Part shown: positions 8,775 through 18,589 of the stretch, piece after piece
Numbering within the stretch: the first letter of the stretch is position 1
Layout: each line of letters starts with the position of its first letter
Assembly: GCA_030849465.1 (NCBI GenBank)
Contig: JARVLF010000009.1
Span: forward strand, 248,001 to 312,000
Source: Moesziomyces globuligerus
Taxonomy: Eukaryota; Basidiomycota; Ustilaginomycetes; Ustilaginales; Ustilaginaceae
DNA: 64,000 bases
Direction: 5' to 3'
Program-made: the position numbers and the translations under genes
Notes under the pieces: generated by a model
What the model was told of the DNA's origin: nothing
The model's input: only the letters and a program-made list of their open reading frames with translations
Databases searched by the model: none

Positions 8775-11654
8775 CTAGAGCATCTTGCGAAGGCGTTCGT
8801 CGGGGTCGTGTTCGAAGGCGAGGCGGACCTCGTCTTCCTGACAGGCGAGCATGAGTCTAGCGAAGCCGGCGGCTCTGCCGGTGCCTGCGCCCTGGCCTAC
8901 GCAGATGAGGAGGCCTAGGGAGCTGAGCGTTGCGAGCGGGGCGTTGAGCGAAGCGGGATCGGCGGCGGCGTTGGGGAGGGAGATGGCAAACATCCTGCAG
9001 ACGGCGAGGTGGTGAGCAGCGACGTCGGCGAGTTCTGCCTCGGCGAGACCGGAGCGACGGAGGCAGCTGAGGAGGCTGAGGAGGAGGATCTTTGCGTGGA
9101 GCGGGAGCGAGAGGATGTGGGCGACCTTGCCGGACTTGACCATGGCGTCGAGCACCGACTTCATGTCGAGGATCGAGACGGGTTTGGGCGGACCGGTGAG
9201 CGAGTCGGATTTGGATTCGACGAGTTCGATTGCACGACGACAGACGTCAAGCATGCGACGTGCGTCTCCCGAGACGTTGGAGACACGTTTCGAGACGTAG
9301 GTGATCGCATCGAGACTCAGCACCTGACGATCCTGCGGCGTCTCTGCGCCAGCATCGGACAAACCGAGGCGAGATTGGACAATCTCGACAAGCTGACGAT
9401 CGGTATAGGGCATAAAGGTGATGCGGGTCATACCGAGACGACTAGCCACCTTTGCGTTGAGCGTACGCTCGGGGAGATCCATCGTGTTGGCGACTGCGAT
9501 GACGACGAGACGCGAACCGCGCGTGTTGGGCCAGTTGAACATGTTGTACATCACGTCCTGCCTCGCGGTGACGAGCTGATCCAACTCGTCCATCAGCACC
9601 ACCGTAGCTGCTCTGCCCGGACCCGCCCCCACTCCAGCACCTCCTGCGGCGCCCGACATCTTGGCACCGACGCGCGCAAAGTGCGAACTCAACAGGCCCA
9701 AAGCCGTCTTGGGCGACGTCCGCTGACCGCCAGAGATGGCCGACCACAGCAGCGTGTACGCCTGCGAGGCATCTGCGAGCTTCATGCCGTTGATCTCGAC
9801 AAACGAGAACGGGTTCATCTCGTTGCGTTCGGCACGCGCCGTCAGCGCGCGGATCACCTCGCGCACCGTTGCCGTCTTGCCCGTTCCGGGCACGCCCGAG
9901 ACGTAGACGCAACCACCGATGCCTTCCTCGACCGCATCCTCGACGCACGCCATGATCTCCTCGTACTGCTCCTCGCGGCAGGGAAGATGATCCGGGGTCG
10001 CACCCACGTGCAGCAACCGCTTGGCGCGATCGTGCGCCGTCAACGCCTGCATCTCGTCGTTGGCCAGCGCCGACAGCTTCGGTGGCCGCGTCGGCAGCAT
10101 CGGATGCGGAAGGCTTCGTGCCTTGAGCCCCATCAGCCGCGCTTTGGACCGCGGCGTCGCCTGCGCCTTGGCCGGACTCGCCAGGCCGTACAGCGCCTTT
10201 TGCGGCGTCGAGAGCACGCGTCGCTTGGCAGGCGTCATGGGCGCATCCTTGAGCACGCGCGTGCGTTTGCGAGGCGTGAGGTTGAACGTCTTGCCGAACT
10301 CGTCGTCGTCATCGTCATCATCGTCCGAAGCGGCGCTAAAGTGCGAGCCTTCGTTGTCCGACGACTCGGGCGTCTCGACGTGCTTCGCCTTGACCAGCAG
10401 CTCGTCTTCGGCGACAAACTCGTCGCCGCTCTGGAACGAGTCGTCCGAAGCAACGTCCGAGTCGGACCAGTCGGCGTGCGCCTTCTTCCGGCTGTACTTG
10501 CGCTTGGGCGCCGCAACGCCCGCCGAGAGCGAGTCCTCCTTCCTCGGTCGACCCGGCCGCCTCTTGGGTGCCTCGCCCAGCTCCGCTGCGGCCGCCGAGC
10601 CTGCCCGCGCCGATCTGCCTCCCAGGTCGGACGCCGAGACGAGCGAGGAGGGCGTCGAGGACCGTTGGCGTGCGCCTGCTGCCGAACCTGCCCGCGCGGA
10701 AGACGGCGCCTCTGCAGCGGGCGTGCCGTCTCGATGCACCTGCTCGACCAGGTCCTTGACGCCCTGTCCCTGCGAGGTGGCCACGTCCGAGAGGTCGTCC
10801 TTGAGGTCCCAGCCTGCGCCGAGTTTGCCCTTGTCGACGAGCCTAGCCCAGTCGATGCGCCAGAAGAGCTCGCGGTTGGGATCGACGGCGCGTTCGCAGA
10901 AGAGATGCGTGGGGAACGACTTGTTCTTGTACAGCGTCGTGGCTCTGTTTGCCTTTTTCTTGGGCGGTGGTGCTGTGGTGGGTGAGTCGTCCTGGTTGGC
11001 CGAGAGCGCGGCGAGTGCCGACGACTCCTTGAGCGCGCGTGCGCATTCGGCCTGGCTGGGATGGATGTGGACCTTGGCGATGATCTCGTCGACGTCGAAC
11101 GAATAGTCGTGCAGCGAGGGTCCGGCCTCGAACGTGTCTCCGTCCTGGCCCGACTTTGCGCTCGTCTTTGTCCTGCGCTTGGTGAGCGAGGTGGCCTTGT
11201 GCGTGTAGTAGATCTCGTAGCGGCTCGTGATGCCGGCCATGCGCTTCTTGGCCATCGTCGACATCCACTCGGGCCAGTGCAGGAGGCGGCAGACGCCAAA
11301 GATCTTGCCGTGCTCGGCGGCGTCGGTCCAGAGGTGCGTCAGCACGCCCGCCAGCGGTGCCTGGTACGAGGACGGCAGATACACCACATCGCCGATACGA
11401 AACTGCTCGGCCTCGAGCGTCGCCTTGGACGACGAGGGCGAGCGTCGCCGCGAGCGTGGATCGTGGTTCTCGTCGTCATGGTTGTCGCCGCCGTCGTCCG
11501 ACGACTGGTCCTCCCCCTCCGAGTCAGGCACGATCTCCTGCGAGCGCGGCATGCGCGTAAAGGCGCGGAAGCGGCTCGTCGAGGAGCCAGCCTCGGGCGC
11601 TGAGAGCGGCTCGAGCGGCTCGAATGCGAAGGGCGTTGGGATATTTGGCGGCAT
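8775..11654 (-). CDS. ORC1: Origin recognition complex subunit 1
   Basis: ORC1 binds replication origins and, with Cdc6, loads the MCM helicase. The 959 residues show a BAH domain (about 85-270, beginning FRIGDVVYLPS and containing an EIYYTHK segment), a disordered basic/acidic middle (about 270-540), then an AAA+ ATPase domain with Walker A GVPGTGKT (about 583-590) and Walker B DELDQL (about 686-691). A sensor-type strand ending in ANT-x-DLPER follows, and a winged-helix region lies at the C-terminus. BAH plus AAA+ distinguishes ORC1 from CDC6 and ORC4/5. It is intronless, starting at 11654 and ending just 141 bp from the stop of the convergent phospholipase gene. Confidence 0.95.
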   Translation of the reverse strand: MPPNIPTPFAFEPLEPLSAPEAGSSTSRFRAFTRMPRSQEIVPDSEGEDQSSDDGGDNHDDENHDPRSRRRSPSSSKATLEAEQFRIGDVVYLPSSYQAPLAGVLTHLWTDAAEHGKIFGVCRLLHWPEWMSTMAKKRMAGITSRYEIYYTHKATSLTKRRTKTSAKSGQDGDTFEAGPSLHDYSFDVDEIIAKVHIHPSQAECARALKESSALAALSANQDDSPTTAPPPKKKANRATTLYKNKSFPTHLFCERAVDPNRELFWRIDWARLVDKGKLGAGWDLKDDLSDVATSQGQGVKDLVEQVHRDGTPAAEAPSSARAGSAAGARQRSSTPSSLVSASDLGGRSARAGSAAAAELGEAPKRRPGRPRKEDSLSAGVAAPKRKYSRKKAHADWSDSDVASDDSFQSGDEFVAEDELLVKAKHVETPESSDNEGSHFSAASDDDDDDDDEFGKTFNLTPRKRTRVLKDAPMTPAKRRVLSTPQKALYGLASPAKAQATPRSKARLMGLKARSLPHPMLPTRPPKLSALANDEMQALTAHDRAKRLLHVGATPDHLPCREEQYEEIMACVEDAVEEGIGGCVYVSGVPGTGKTATVREVIRALTARAERNEMNPFSFVEINGMKLADASQAYTLLWSAISGGQRTSPKTALGLLSSHFARVGAKMSGAAGGAGVGAGPGRAATVVLMDELDQLVTARQDVMYNMFNWPNTRGSRLVVIAVANTMDLPERTLNAKVASRLGMTRITFMPYTDRQLVEIVQSRLGLSDAGAETPQDRQVLSLDAITYVSKRVSNVSGDARRMLDVCRRAIELVESKSDSLTGPPKPVSILDMKSVLDAMVKSGKVAHILSLPLHAKILLLSLLSCLRRSGLAEAELADVAAHHLAVCRMFAISLPNAAADPASLNAPLATLSSLGLLICVGQGAGTGRAAGFARLMLACQEDEVRLAFEHDPDERLRKML

Positions 11655-12198
11655 GGTCTAAGGATGGGATTGATGGACGATGGGCGATGGACGAGGGGAG
11701 AGTGTCTCATGCAGCATGCAGCATGGCATTCACCGAGCGTAGTTCTGCGAGCGGCATGGTGGCAGGTCGGATGTCGGACACGGGCTCCCAACGACCGAAA
11801 TTGTCATCAACACTCGAAGGCTGAGAAGCGGCTCAGCTGTGAAGTCAACGCGTGGCGTAAATTGCATTTCCACGTCGAGACGCGTCTGCGGAAGGCAGCG
11901 AGTCGCTGGCTTGGCTTGAGCCTTGAGCCGCACGAGAAAAGGGCGCACGTCCCATGGCTATTTACGGTCGAGTCAAGCACAAGTCGTACTGTACTCTGCC
12001 TCGTGCCTCGTGCTTCCGGCTAACGCATGGTCCACTTCATCCGGACCGCCACCACGCCTTGCCATCGCCTCGCATCAAGCATCGACCAACGACGCAAGCT
12101 CTACATCAAGGCAATCGAAGGGGAAACCGAAGAGTCAACCGAAGGCAACCGGACATACGCACATCGCTCGCCGCATACGGACCCAAGTGGGGCTCGCC
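11655..12198. other. Intergenic, divergent promoter region
   Basis: It lies between ORC1 (minus) and the mitochondrial kinase (plus). The kinase frame stays open back to 11923, but that part lacks conserved sequence and I treat it as leader. No other feature seen. Confidence 0.5.
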
Positions 12199-13686
12199 AT
12201 GGTCGCCCTGCGCGCCGCAAGAGCGTTCGGCCGCCCGTGTGCTGCTGCTCGGCTTCGAGCGGCGCCACTTCGTAGCATCTCGTCATCATCGCATGCTGCT
12301 GAGAAGAGGTACTATCCTCCGCCAGAGCCCTTTGTCGGCGGCGACGCCATCTCCATCCAGCCCTCGCCCTTCTCCACCTTTGGTGCCTCGCCCGACCTGC
12401 TCACCCACTATCTCTCGCTCCAGCCTGCGCCACTGACGCTGCGCCAGCTCATGGCCCAGGGCGGCAAGCCCGGCCAAGCGCTGACGCCCGAGCAGCTGCT
12501 CTCCTCGGCGCAGCACACGCACCGCGAGCTGCCCATCCGCCTCGCCCGCCGCGTCGGTGGCTTTCGCGCCCTCCCCTTCATCGTCGGCAGCAATCCGTTC
12601 ATCTCGCGCATCGCCCGCCTCTACGCCTCGAGCTTCGAGACGCTCGTCAAGTTCGGACCCATCCACACGCAGCAGGACAACCAGCGCTTCACCGCCGTCA
12701 TCGAGGACCTCGTCGCCGCCCATGCGCAAAACATCCCCACCCTCGCCAGAGGCTTTCAGGAGGCGAGAAAGTACATGGACGCGCGCCAGATCTCGGCCTT
12801 CCTCGATGCGGCCATCCACTCGCGCATCGCCATCCGCATGATCGCAGAACAGCACCTCGCGCTCTCGGCCACCTCGAACGACCTCCGCCACGTCGCGCCC
12901 AAGACCACCAACAACATCGCAGAGCTCGCCGACCCGCATCACCATCTCGATCCGGATCTGCCCGCAGAGGGGACGAGCAGCCAGGGTCACCACGAGTACG
13001 GCTCGCCCACCGCCGTGGGCATCATCGAGACGCAGCTGAGCCCGGCGAGGATGACGCGCATGTGCGCCGCCTTTGTGCGCGATCTGTGCGAGGGCACGCT
13101 CGGCGCCGCGCCCCAGCTCATCCTCGAGGGCGATCTCGACGTGACGTATACGGGCGTGCCCGTGCATCTCGAGTACGTCATGACCGAGCTGCTCAAAAAC
13201 TCGTACCGCGCCACCACCGAGAACTTTTTCAAGCAGCAGCACCAGTCCGGCGCTTCGGCCGCCTCGACCAGCACCATGCCGCCCGTCATCGTGACCATCG
13301 CCCAGTCGGCCAACCACGTCTCGCTCCGCATCCGCGATCAGGGCGCCGGCATCTCGCCGCAGAACCTCCCGCACGTGTTTAGCTACGCCTTCACCACCGC
13401 CGGCAGCGCCGAGCTCGAGGATGCAGAGGAGACCGGCGGCGGACCGTACGCGATGCAGGCCGTAGGTGGTACGGGCGGCGACGCACTCGCAGAGATGGGC
13501 AAGATGGGCCTCGCCTCGGGCCTCGGAACGCTCGCAGGCCTCGGGTATGGCTTGCCGATGGCGAGGATCTACGCAGAGTACTGGAAGAACGGCTCCGCGC
13601 TCGACCTCGTCTCTCTGTACGGCCACGGATGCGACACCTTTGTCAAGCTGCCCCGACACATTGAACTCTCCAACACCGTCATCTAG
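12199..13686 (+). CDS. Mitochondrial PDH/BCKDH kinase family protein
   Basis: These kinases of the GHKL ATPase fold phosphorylate and switch off the E1 subunit of the pyruvate or branched-chain 2-oxoacid dehydrogenase complex in the mitochondrial matrix. The chosen start (12199) opens an Ala/Arg-rich leader without acidic residues, a likely matrix presequence; the product is 495 residues. The helical regulatory domain covers about 55-260 and the ATP domain about 310-480. Visible boxes are the N-box ELLKNSYRAT (about 329-338), G1 DQGAGIS (about 380-386) and a G2-type GYGLPMARIY (about 450-459). A His-Asp-x-Pro-box-like region can be expected near residue 150. Fungi have two such kinases (Pkp1 and Pkp2 in yeast); I cannot tell which this is. 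It has long low-similarity insertions around 235-270. Confidence 0.9.
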   Translation: MVALRAARAFGRPCAAARLRAAPLRSISSSSHAAEKRYYPPPEPFVGGDAISIQPSPFSTFGASPDLLTHYLSLQPAPLTLRQLMAQGGKPGQALTPEQLLSSAQHTHRELPIRLARRVGGFRALPFIVGSNPFISRIARLYASSFETLVKFGPIHTQQDNQRFTAVIEDLVAAHAQNIPTLARGFQEARKYMDARQISAFLDAAIHSRIAIRMIAEQHLALSATSNDLRHVAPKTTNNIAELADPHHHLDPDLPAEGTSSQGHHEYGSPTAVGIIETQLSPARMTRMCAAFVRDLCEGTLGAAPQLILEGDLDVTYTGVPVHLEYVMTELLKNSYRATTENFFKQQHQSGASAASTSTMPPVIVTIAQSANHVSLRIRDQGAGISPQNLPHVFSYAFTTAGSAELEDAEETGGGPYAMQAVGGTGGDALAEMGKMGLASGLGTLAGLGYGLPMARIYAEYWKNGSALDLVSLYGHGCDTFVKLPRHIELSNTVI

Positions 13687-13939
13687 CCGCCAGCTTAACC
13701 ACCCCCGTTTCGATTGCAACCGTCCTTTACGTCCACTCGCTCGGCTCTTGTATTTGTACCTCACTGCATGTCCATGATTCCTTTGCAACACTGCGGTTTC
13801 TGCTTGCACGCACGGGTGGTTAGAGATGGATGACATTTCGAGCGCGGACAGATTAAGCACGAGGAAAGGGAGAAGAGAGGAGCTGCCATTGTCAACGGGG
13901 TGCGTGTCGCACCCAGGAGGGTGGGGACCTGGAGCGGAT

Positions 13940-15002
13940 CTACTCCTTCTTGGCGAGCGGGATGACGGGGAGGGTGAAGAACGAGTTGTACGGGGTAAGG
14001 AACGAGGCGATGCCGAGGTAGTAGCCCGAGAAGCCCGTAGCGATGCCAAAGGCGCCGCCTGCCGTCTGCCAGGCCGAGTTGCCCGTGTAGTAGAAGACGC
14101 CGAGCATGATGAACGTCACCCAGAGCATGAAGATGAGCACAAACAGCGCCACCGAGCCGCGAAGCGAGGCGATCTAGCCACATGCAAAAGCGAAAGTGAG
14201 TTTCGAGCATGGTCAGCCTCTGAAGCGGCCAAAAAAAAAAAGGTCAAGCTATCTCGGTGGGGGAAACTTACGAGGTAGATGGTGGTGATGCCGAACCAGA
14301 TCCAGAGGTACATGCCGACTGCGGTGGTTTCTTCAGCAGCAAAGGGAGAGCCCATGGCGTAGATGCCTGGCTGACCGTTGTACTCGCCGACGAAACCGAA
14401 GAAAGGAATCTGTGCACCGCCACGCAAAGAGCAAAGAAAGCGGTCAGAATCGACAGCTCACGGAGAGGAAGAATAGACGGTAAAGGACTTACGAGGATGA
14501 CGGCGTAGCCCCACCAGAACATGCCGAAGGAGCAGAAGACGGTGGCACCAAACGTGTTGCCGCTGGCAAACTCCCAGAGGCCGGCGAGGAACTGGGCGAG
14601 GCCGCCGTACGAGATGGCGTAGCCGAGCACGGCGTTGGGCATCTCGATGCCGGCCACCTTGATGTTGAAGAGCGAGAGGAGGAGGGTGGTGGTGGAGAAG
14701 CCAAAGACGCCGAGCGGGAGCGGGTTGGCGATGCGGCGGTGCGCGTTGGCGATGGCGATCAGGTCGTCGTCGGCAAAGTGACCGCCCGGGGTGAGCGTGC
14801 GGCTGAGGCCGGCCCTCGAATCGCCGCCCGTGTAGAGCGGAGCTTGATGCGGCTGGCCCTTTTCGTTTTCAAACGACGAATGGCCGTTGCCGTTGCCGTT
14901 GGCGTGCAGCGCGCCATTGCCGTTACCGTGGGTCACCGTCGAGGCGGTACCGTTGGTGGGCACGGCGGCGGTCATCTGGTGACCGTTTGCGACTTGCGAC
15001 AT
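13940..15002 (-). CDS. GPR1/FUN34/YaaH family membrane protein (acetate transporter type), three exons
   Basis: The family (yeast Ady2/Ato1, Yarrowia Gpr1, E. coli SatP) moves acetate or signals its presence at the plasma membrane, usually with six membrane helices. Exons are 14493-15002, 14272-14409 and 13940-14173; all junctions are GT-AG and phase 0, giving 293 residues. The diagnostic NPLPLG motif is at residues 93-98 just before the first helix. The N-terminus (1-80) is hydrophilic with Asn-Gly repeats and the protein ends with a basic Ala-Lys-Lys-Glu. Helices follow in each exon, with GMYLWIWFGI in exon 2. The gene is divergent from a second family member 2 kb away. Confidence 0.9.
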
Positions 15003-17054
15003 GATTGGACTTGGCTCGAGGACGAGGCGGAAGGGATGCGATGGGCGCGAGTAGGATGTGATGGTGGTGTGGAAAGACGTCGAGACGACAACGACGACCA
15101 AGAGCAGAGTTCTCGATGCGCGCCTTTTGCGGACAAGGTACAGTAGACTAGGAGCAGGGGCGGCCGAGACGCGCGGGTGGTCGTCGTCGATCGAGCACAA
15201 ACTCGAGCGTGTTTGGAGATCAACCGAGCCAAGGCTCTCACACACATGCTACCGAGTTGCGGGGCAAGCTTACGGTTAAACCGGAACGGTCCTGTACTAG
15301 TGCGGATAGCTTGCATGAGGCAGAAAGAGCTACGAAAAATTTGGGGGGGAGGCACATTGCGGGGCAAGCATGACACACATGCGAAACAACAGTGTTTCTA
15401 GGCGAGCGCGAAGGCTCGAGTGAGCTTACCAGCGCAAGGTAACGTACTAGTGAGATTCGCATGCGTGCCATCGCATGGGGGGGGGGTTGCATGGTGGCCG
15501 GGTGCGCGTGTGCTGTTTGGTGTTGATGTTGCGTCGCTGTCGAGTTGGGCAGAGGCATGCAAGGCGCGCGCACTGACTCCGATGCCGCGGAGAAAAAAGG
15601 CACCTACTGTACTGTACAGGACGTCGTCGGTCGGAGCTTGGAATGGCCGCCCTCTTTTGGATCGCTTGCATCGCTTCGCTTGTTGAGCATGCCGCGGCCG
15701 GGGGCGGACGCATCGAAATGCGGGGTAACGTCTCTGCTCCTTTGCGCTTGATCGCTTCGGCTCGGCACAGTGACGGAATGCAAGCCATCTCCGCTCCGTC
15801 CATGCCGAACGAGTCGATGCCCAACACCTCCGGCATGCTACCTCCCAACACGCTGCCTCCGAGTCCTCGACTCTGACCGTGCCAGCTGCAAGCCCAACTG
15901 ACGGTTGTCGCTCGCCATCGTGCAATGTCAAAGGGGGTCGGGGGATGACAGACACCTCATGTGACCGCTTCGATTCACTTTGAGGTCGCCCGCTTTCGCA
16001 AACGTGCCTCGCGCATTGCGCGTCGCTACGACTTGGTGGCACGCTAAGCTTTTAGGCTGCGGACCCTGCCAAGCATGCTGGTAGCGCCATTCCATCAGAG
16101 AGGCGCGACTAGGCCAACACGACCCGAGCTGAGACAGGCGCGGATCGCGGCGTTGTCCTCGGTTCATCCTGGCTCCTCAGCCGTCACTTCCGCGATGTTT
16201 TCCATGACTTCCTCCACCGCCTTTGGCCTCCATGCGGTCGCAGGCGCCAGATCGACGTGCATCATTGACCCCGCGCGCGCGCGCGTGCGCTCGCCCCGAC
16301 CCGCGAATCATCTCGCATAGTACAGGACGAACTTGATGCCGGTCCAGGTTGTCATGCCTTTTTTTCCATAGAGGGCGCTGACCATGGCTCGATCGATCGT
16401 CTGGCCTTGGCTTCCCCGCACCGGCTCGCTTCGGTGCACCATGCCACTCGTGTTTTCCCGTCATCATTCCCCCCGCCCCGCTTTGCGAAGGGATGCCGTC
16501 GCGAGGCTCTCTCCCGCGGGGCCGCGCACGCCGTTCCTTGCGTCAACCCCAGAATGGCCCACACCGTCTTTGCCGAGGTTCACGCATTGGCCGCTAAACA
16601 CACACGAAGCGCACTCTAGCTAGCTAAGTTGCTCCACTAGCGCCCCTCGTGCCTCTCCATCAGCAAGTGTGTCACACCCCACCGCTCCATTCCAAAACAC
16701 GCTCTCTGCTGCGTTCTTAATTCACCCGTCCCTAGCGAGCGCCTACAGAGGCCTCCGCATTTCCCCACGCCCCCAACCAAGCTCGTCGATCCAGTTGCTC
16801 GGACTCTCACCAGCGCTGGAACTCTTGATACCATCGCTCTTCGGCAACCGTCCGCTCGATTCCCCACCCCGCCAGACCCCCGTCCTTGCTTCCCTGTCTA
16901 CGCACGCACGTCCATCACCTCCGACCTCTCCACCATCATCTTCACCCCCTCTCTCTGTTGATCAAGTCGTCCGTACCCACAGCATCGTTGCTGCGTTGCA
17001 CATCCCCTCACACGACCCAAGTCACCCTCGCTTTCCGCTTCTGAGCTTTTCACC
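15003..17054. other. Long intergenic region between two divergent acetate-transporter-family genes
   Basis: About 2 kb without a supportable gene. It contains a G10 run (15477-15486) and a CG-alternating run (about 16272-16284). The frames here are short and compositionally random. It probably holds the promoters of both transporter genes; a CT-rich stretch (about 16900-16960) lies before the start at 17055. Confidence 0.5.
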
Positions 17055-18027
17055 ATGGCCTACCGACACCCCAACCTCAAGGAGCAGTGGGGCCTCGCCG
17101 AGGACCCGAACTCGGGCGACCACATTGTCACCTCCAAGGGCCAGAAGCTCACGCGCACCGTCACCGCAGGCGGCCACGAGGTCGACTCGTCCCAGCCCGG
17201 ATTCCCCGTCTACCACCGCAGGATCGCAAAGTAAGCATTCACACCTCGAGGATCTCGCTTTCGCTGCTAGGCAGGCGGCTAGCATGTGGCACGGACACCG
17301 AGAGCTGACGCTGCCTGACTTGTTGTGTGGTTTCTGTTCTGTGCAGCCCGTTCCCGCTGCTCTGCATCGCCACGGGTGCTTCCTTGCTGATGCTCGGACT
17401 CATCCTGGTCCGCAACCGCGGAATCACCAACCCGGCCATCTGTAAGTGCTTCCACCTCCATGCCACGCAACCTCTCTCACGCTGCGCCAAGCGGACGCTG
17501 ACGATTCGACTCGATGATGGTCGCTGCGCACAGTCATGGCTATGGGATTGCCGCTCGGCATGTTTGGCAACTTTGCCGCGTGCATGTTTGCCTTTGCTGA
17601 GGGTTCGACGTACCTGGCCACGATCGCGGGTACGCTCGCGGGTTTGCTCGGCGGCACTTCGCTGCAGTTCCTGCCCTGGACCGGAATCCAGGCCACCTAC
17701 CTCGCTGGAGGCGCAGCGGGACTCCAGGAGTACTACAAGGCCGAGGCGATGGTGTACTTTATCGCGCTCATCCCCATCTTCCTCATCTTTGTCGCCTCGG
17801 CACGCACGAGCGGTCCCATCGCCGGCGCTGCTCTGCTCATCACCGTCGCACTCGCCCTCCTCGGCGCCGCCTACATCAACGGCTCGGAGAACTTCATGAT
17901 CGCCAAGGCCTCCGGCGCCATCTTCATCATCATCGGCGTCCTCCTCTTCTACTCGGCGCTCGCCGTCATGCTCGCCGAAGAGGGCCTCAAGATCCTCCCC
18001 GTCTTCCCCCTACCCCGTCTCGACTAG
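17055..18027 (+). CDS. Second GPR1/FUN34/YaaH-type membrane protein, three exons
   Basis: Exons are 17055-17230, 17347-17441 and 17534-18027 with GT-AG introns of 116 and 92 bp; the joined frame gives 254 residues. The family-type motif NPFPLL spans the first junction (about residues 59-64). Six hydrophobic helices can be traced, including GLPLGMFGNFAAC and the GGTSLQFLPW region. It differs strongly from the neighbour on the other strand: the motif is less canonical (Phe for Pro/Leu), the N-terminus is shorter and the intron positions differ. The two are therefore old paralogues rather than a fresh duplication. A role in weak-acid or ammonium export is possible; the substrate is unknown. Confidence 0.85.
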
Positions 18028-18589
18028 ATTGCTGGTGGTCGCTGCGGCGCTTTGCCTGACCGGGTTGCGGCCCGGTTGGGGCAGAGCGCGATGCTTGCTT
18101 TCTTCTCCTGCCAGGTCAACACGCTCCTCTAGCTTTAATCTTGTCCCCGCGCCTCCCGTCGTACGCCTCGTGTCGCAGACGGACCCGGGTGGCAGTCTCT
18201 TCGTACGGATGATGGAATCCCAAATCAAAGTGCTTTGATCAGTGTCTGCGAGTGCAAGGTGCTCAGAGGTGCTCAGAGGAAGCTGTTCGAGGCGGAGGAC
18301 GGCCAGCGTGGTAGGTGTGCATTCACATTGTGGTACAGCGCTCCCGCCTCCGTTTGTCCGCTGCAGCCGGCGGGAAAGCGGGGTTGGCCCGCGGAATTCG
18401 CACTGCGCATTTTTTGATTCAAACGATGTTGCATCGTCAATCTGCACACCTGCTGGAATTCGGTTCCAGTTCTTCGTTCGGCTATCCAACCGTTGGCCTT
18501 GCCGGCTGAGAAGACTTGCGTCTGTTCACCACCTCCGCCATCATCCCCTGCTGCTCTACCTCAGCACGCTGCTCGACCAAAGAGTCACA
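18028..18589. other. Intergenic region
   Basis: The 3' end of the transporter gene and the promoter of the decarboxylase gene. A direct repeat of AGGTGCTCAG (18257-18276, two copies) is the only structure I see. Confidence 0.5.

Noticed and set aside
9009..10985. A 658-codon frame opposite ORC1
   Set aside because: ORC1 domains are unmistakable on the minus strand; the other frame is Arg/His-rich noise.
12286..14049. A 587-codon frame opposite the mitochondrial kinase
   Set aside because: No recognisable domain, and it overlaps the third exon of the transporter gene on its own strand in another frame.
15398..16620. Several frames of 70-214 codons between the two transporter genes
   Set aside because: Random composition, rich in Arg, Ser and Cys, with overlapping alternatives on both strands and no signal peptide or domain.
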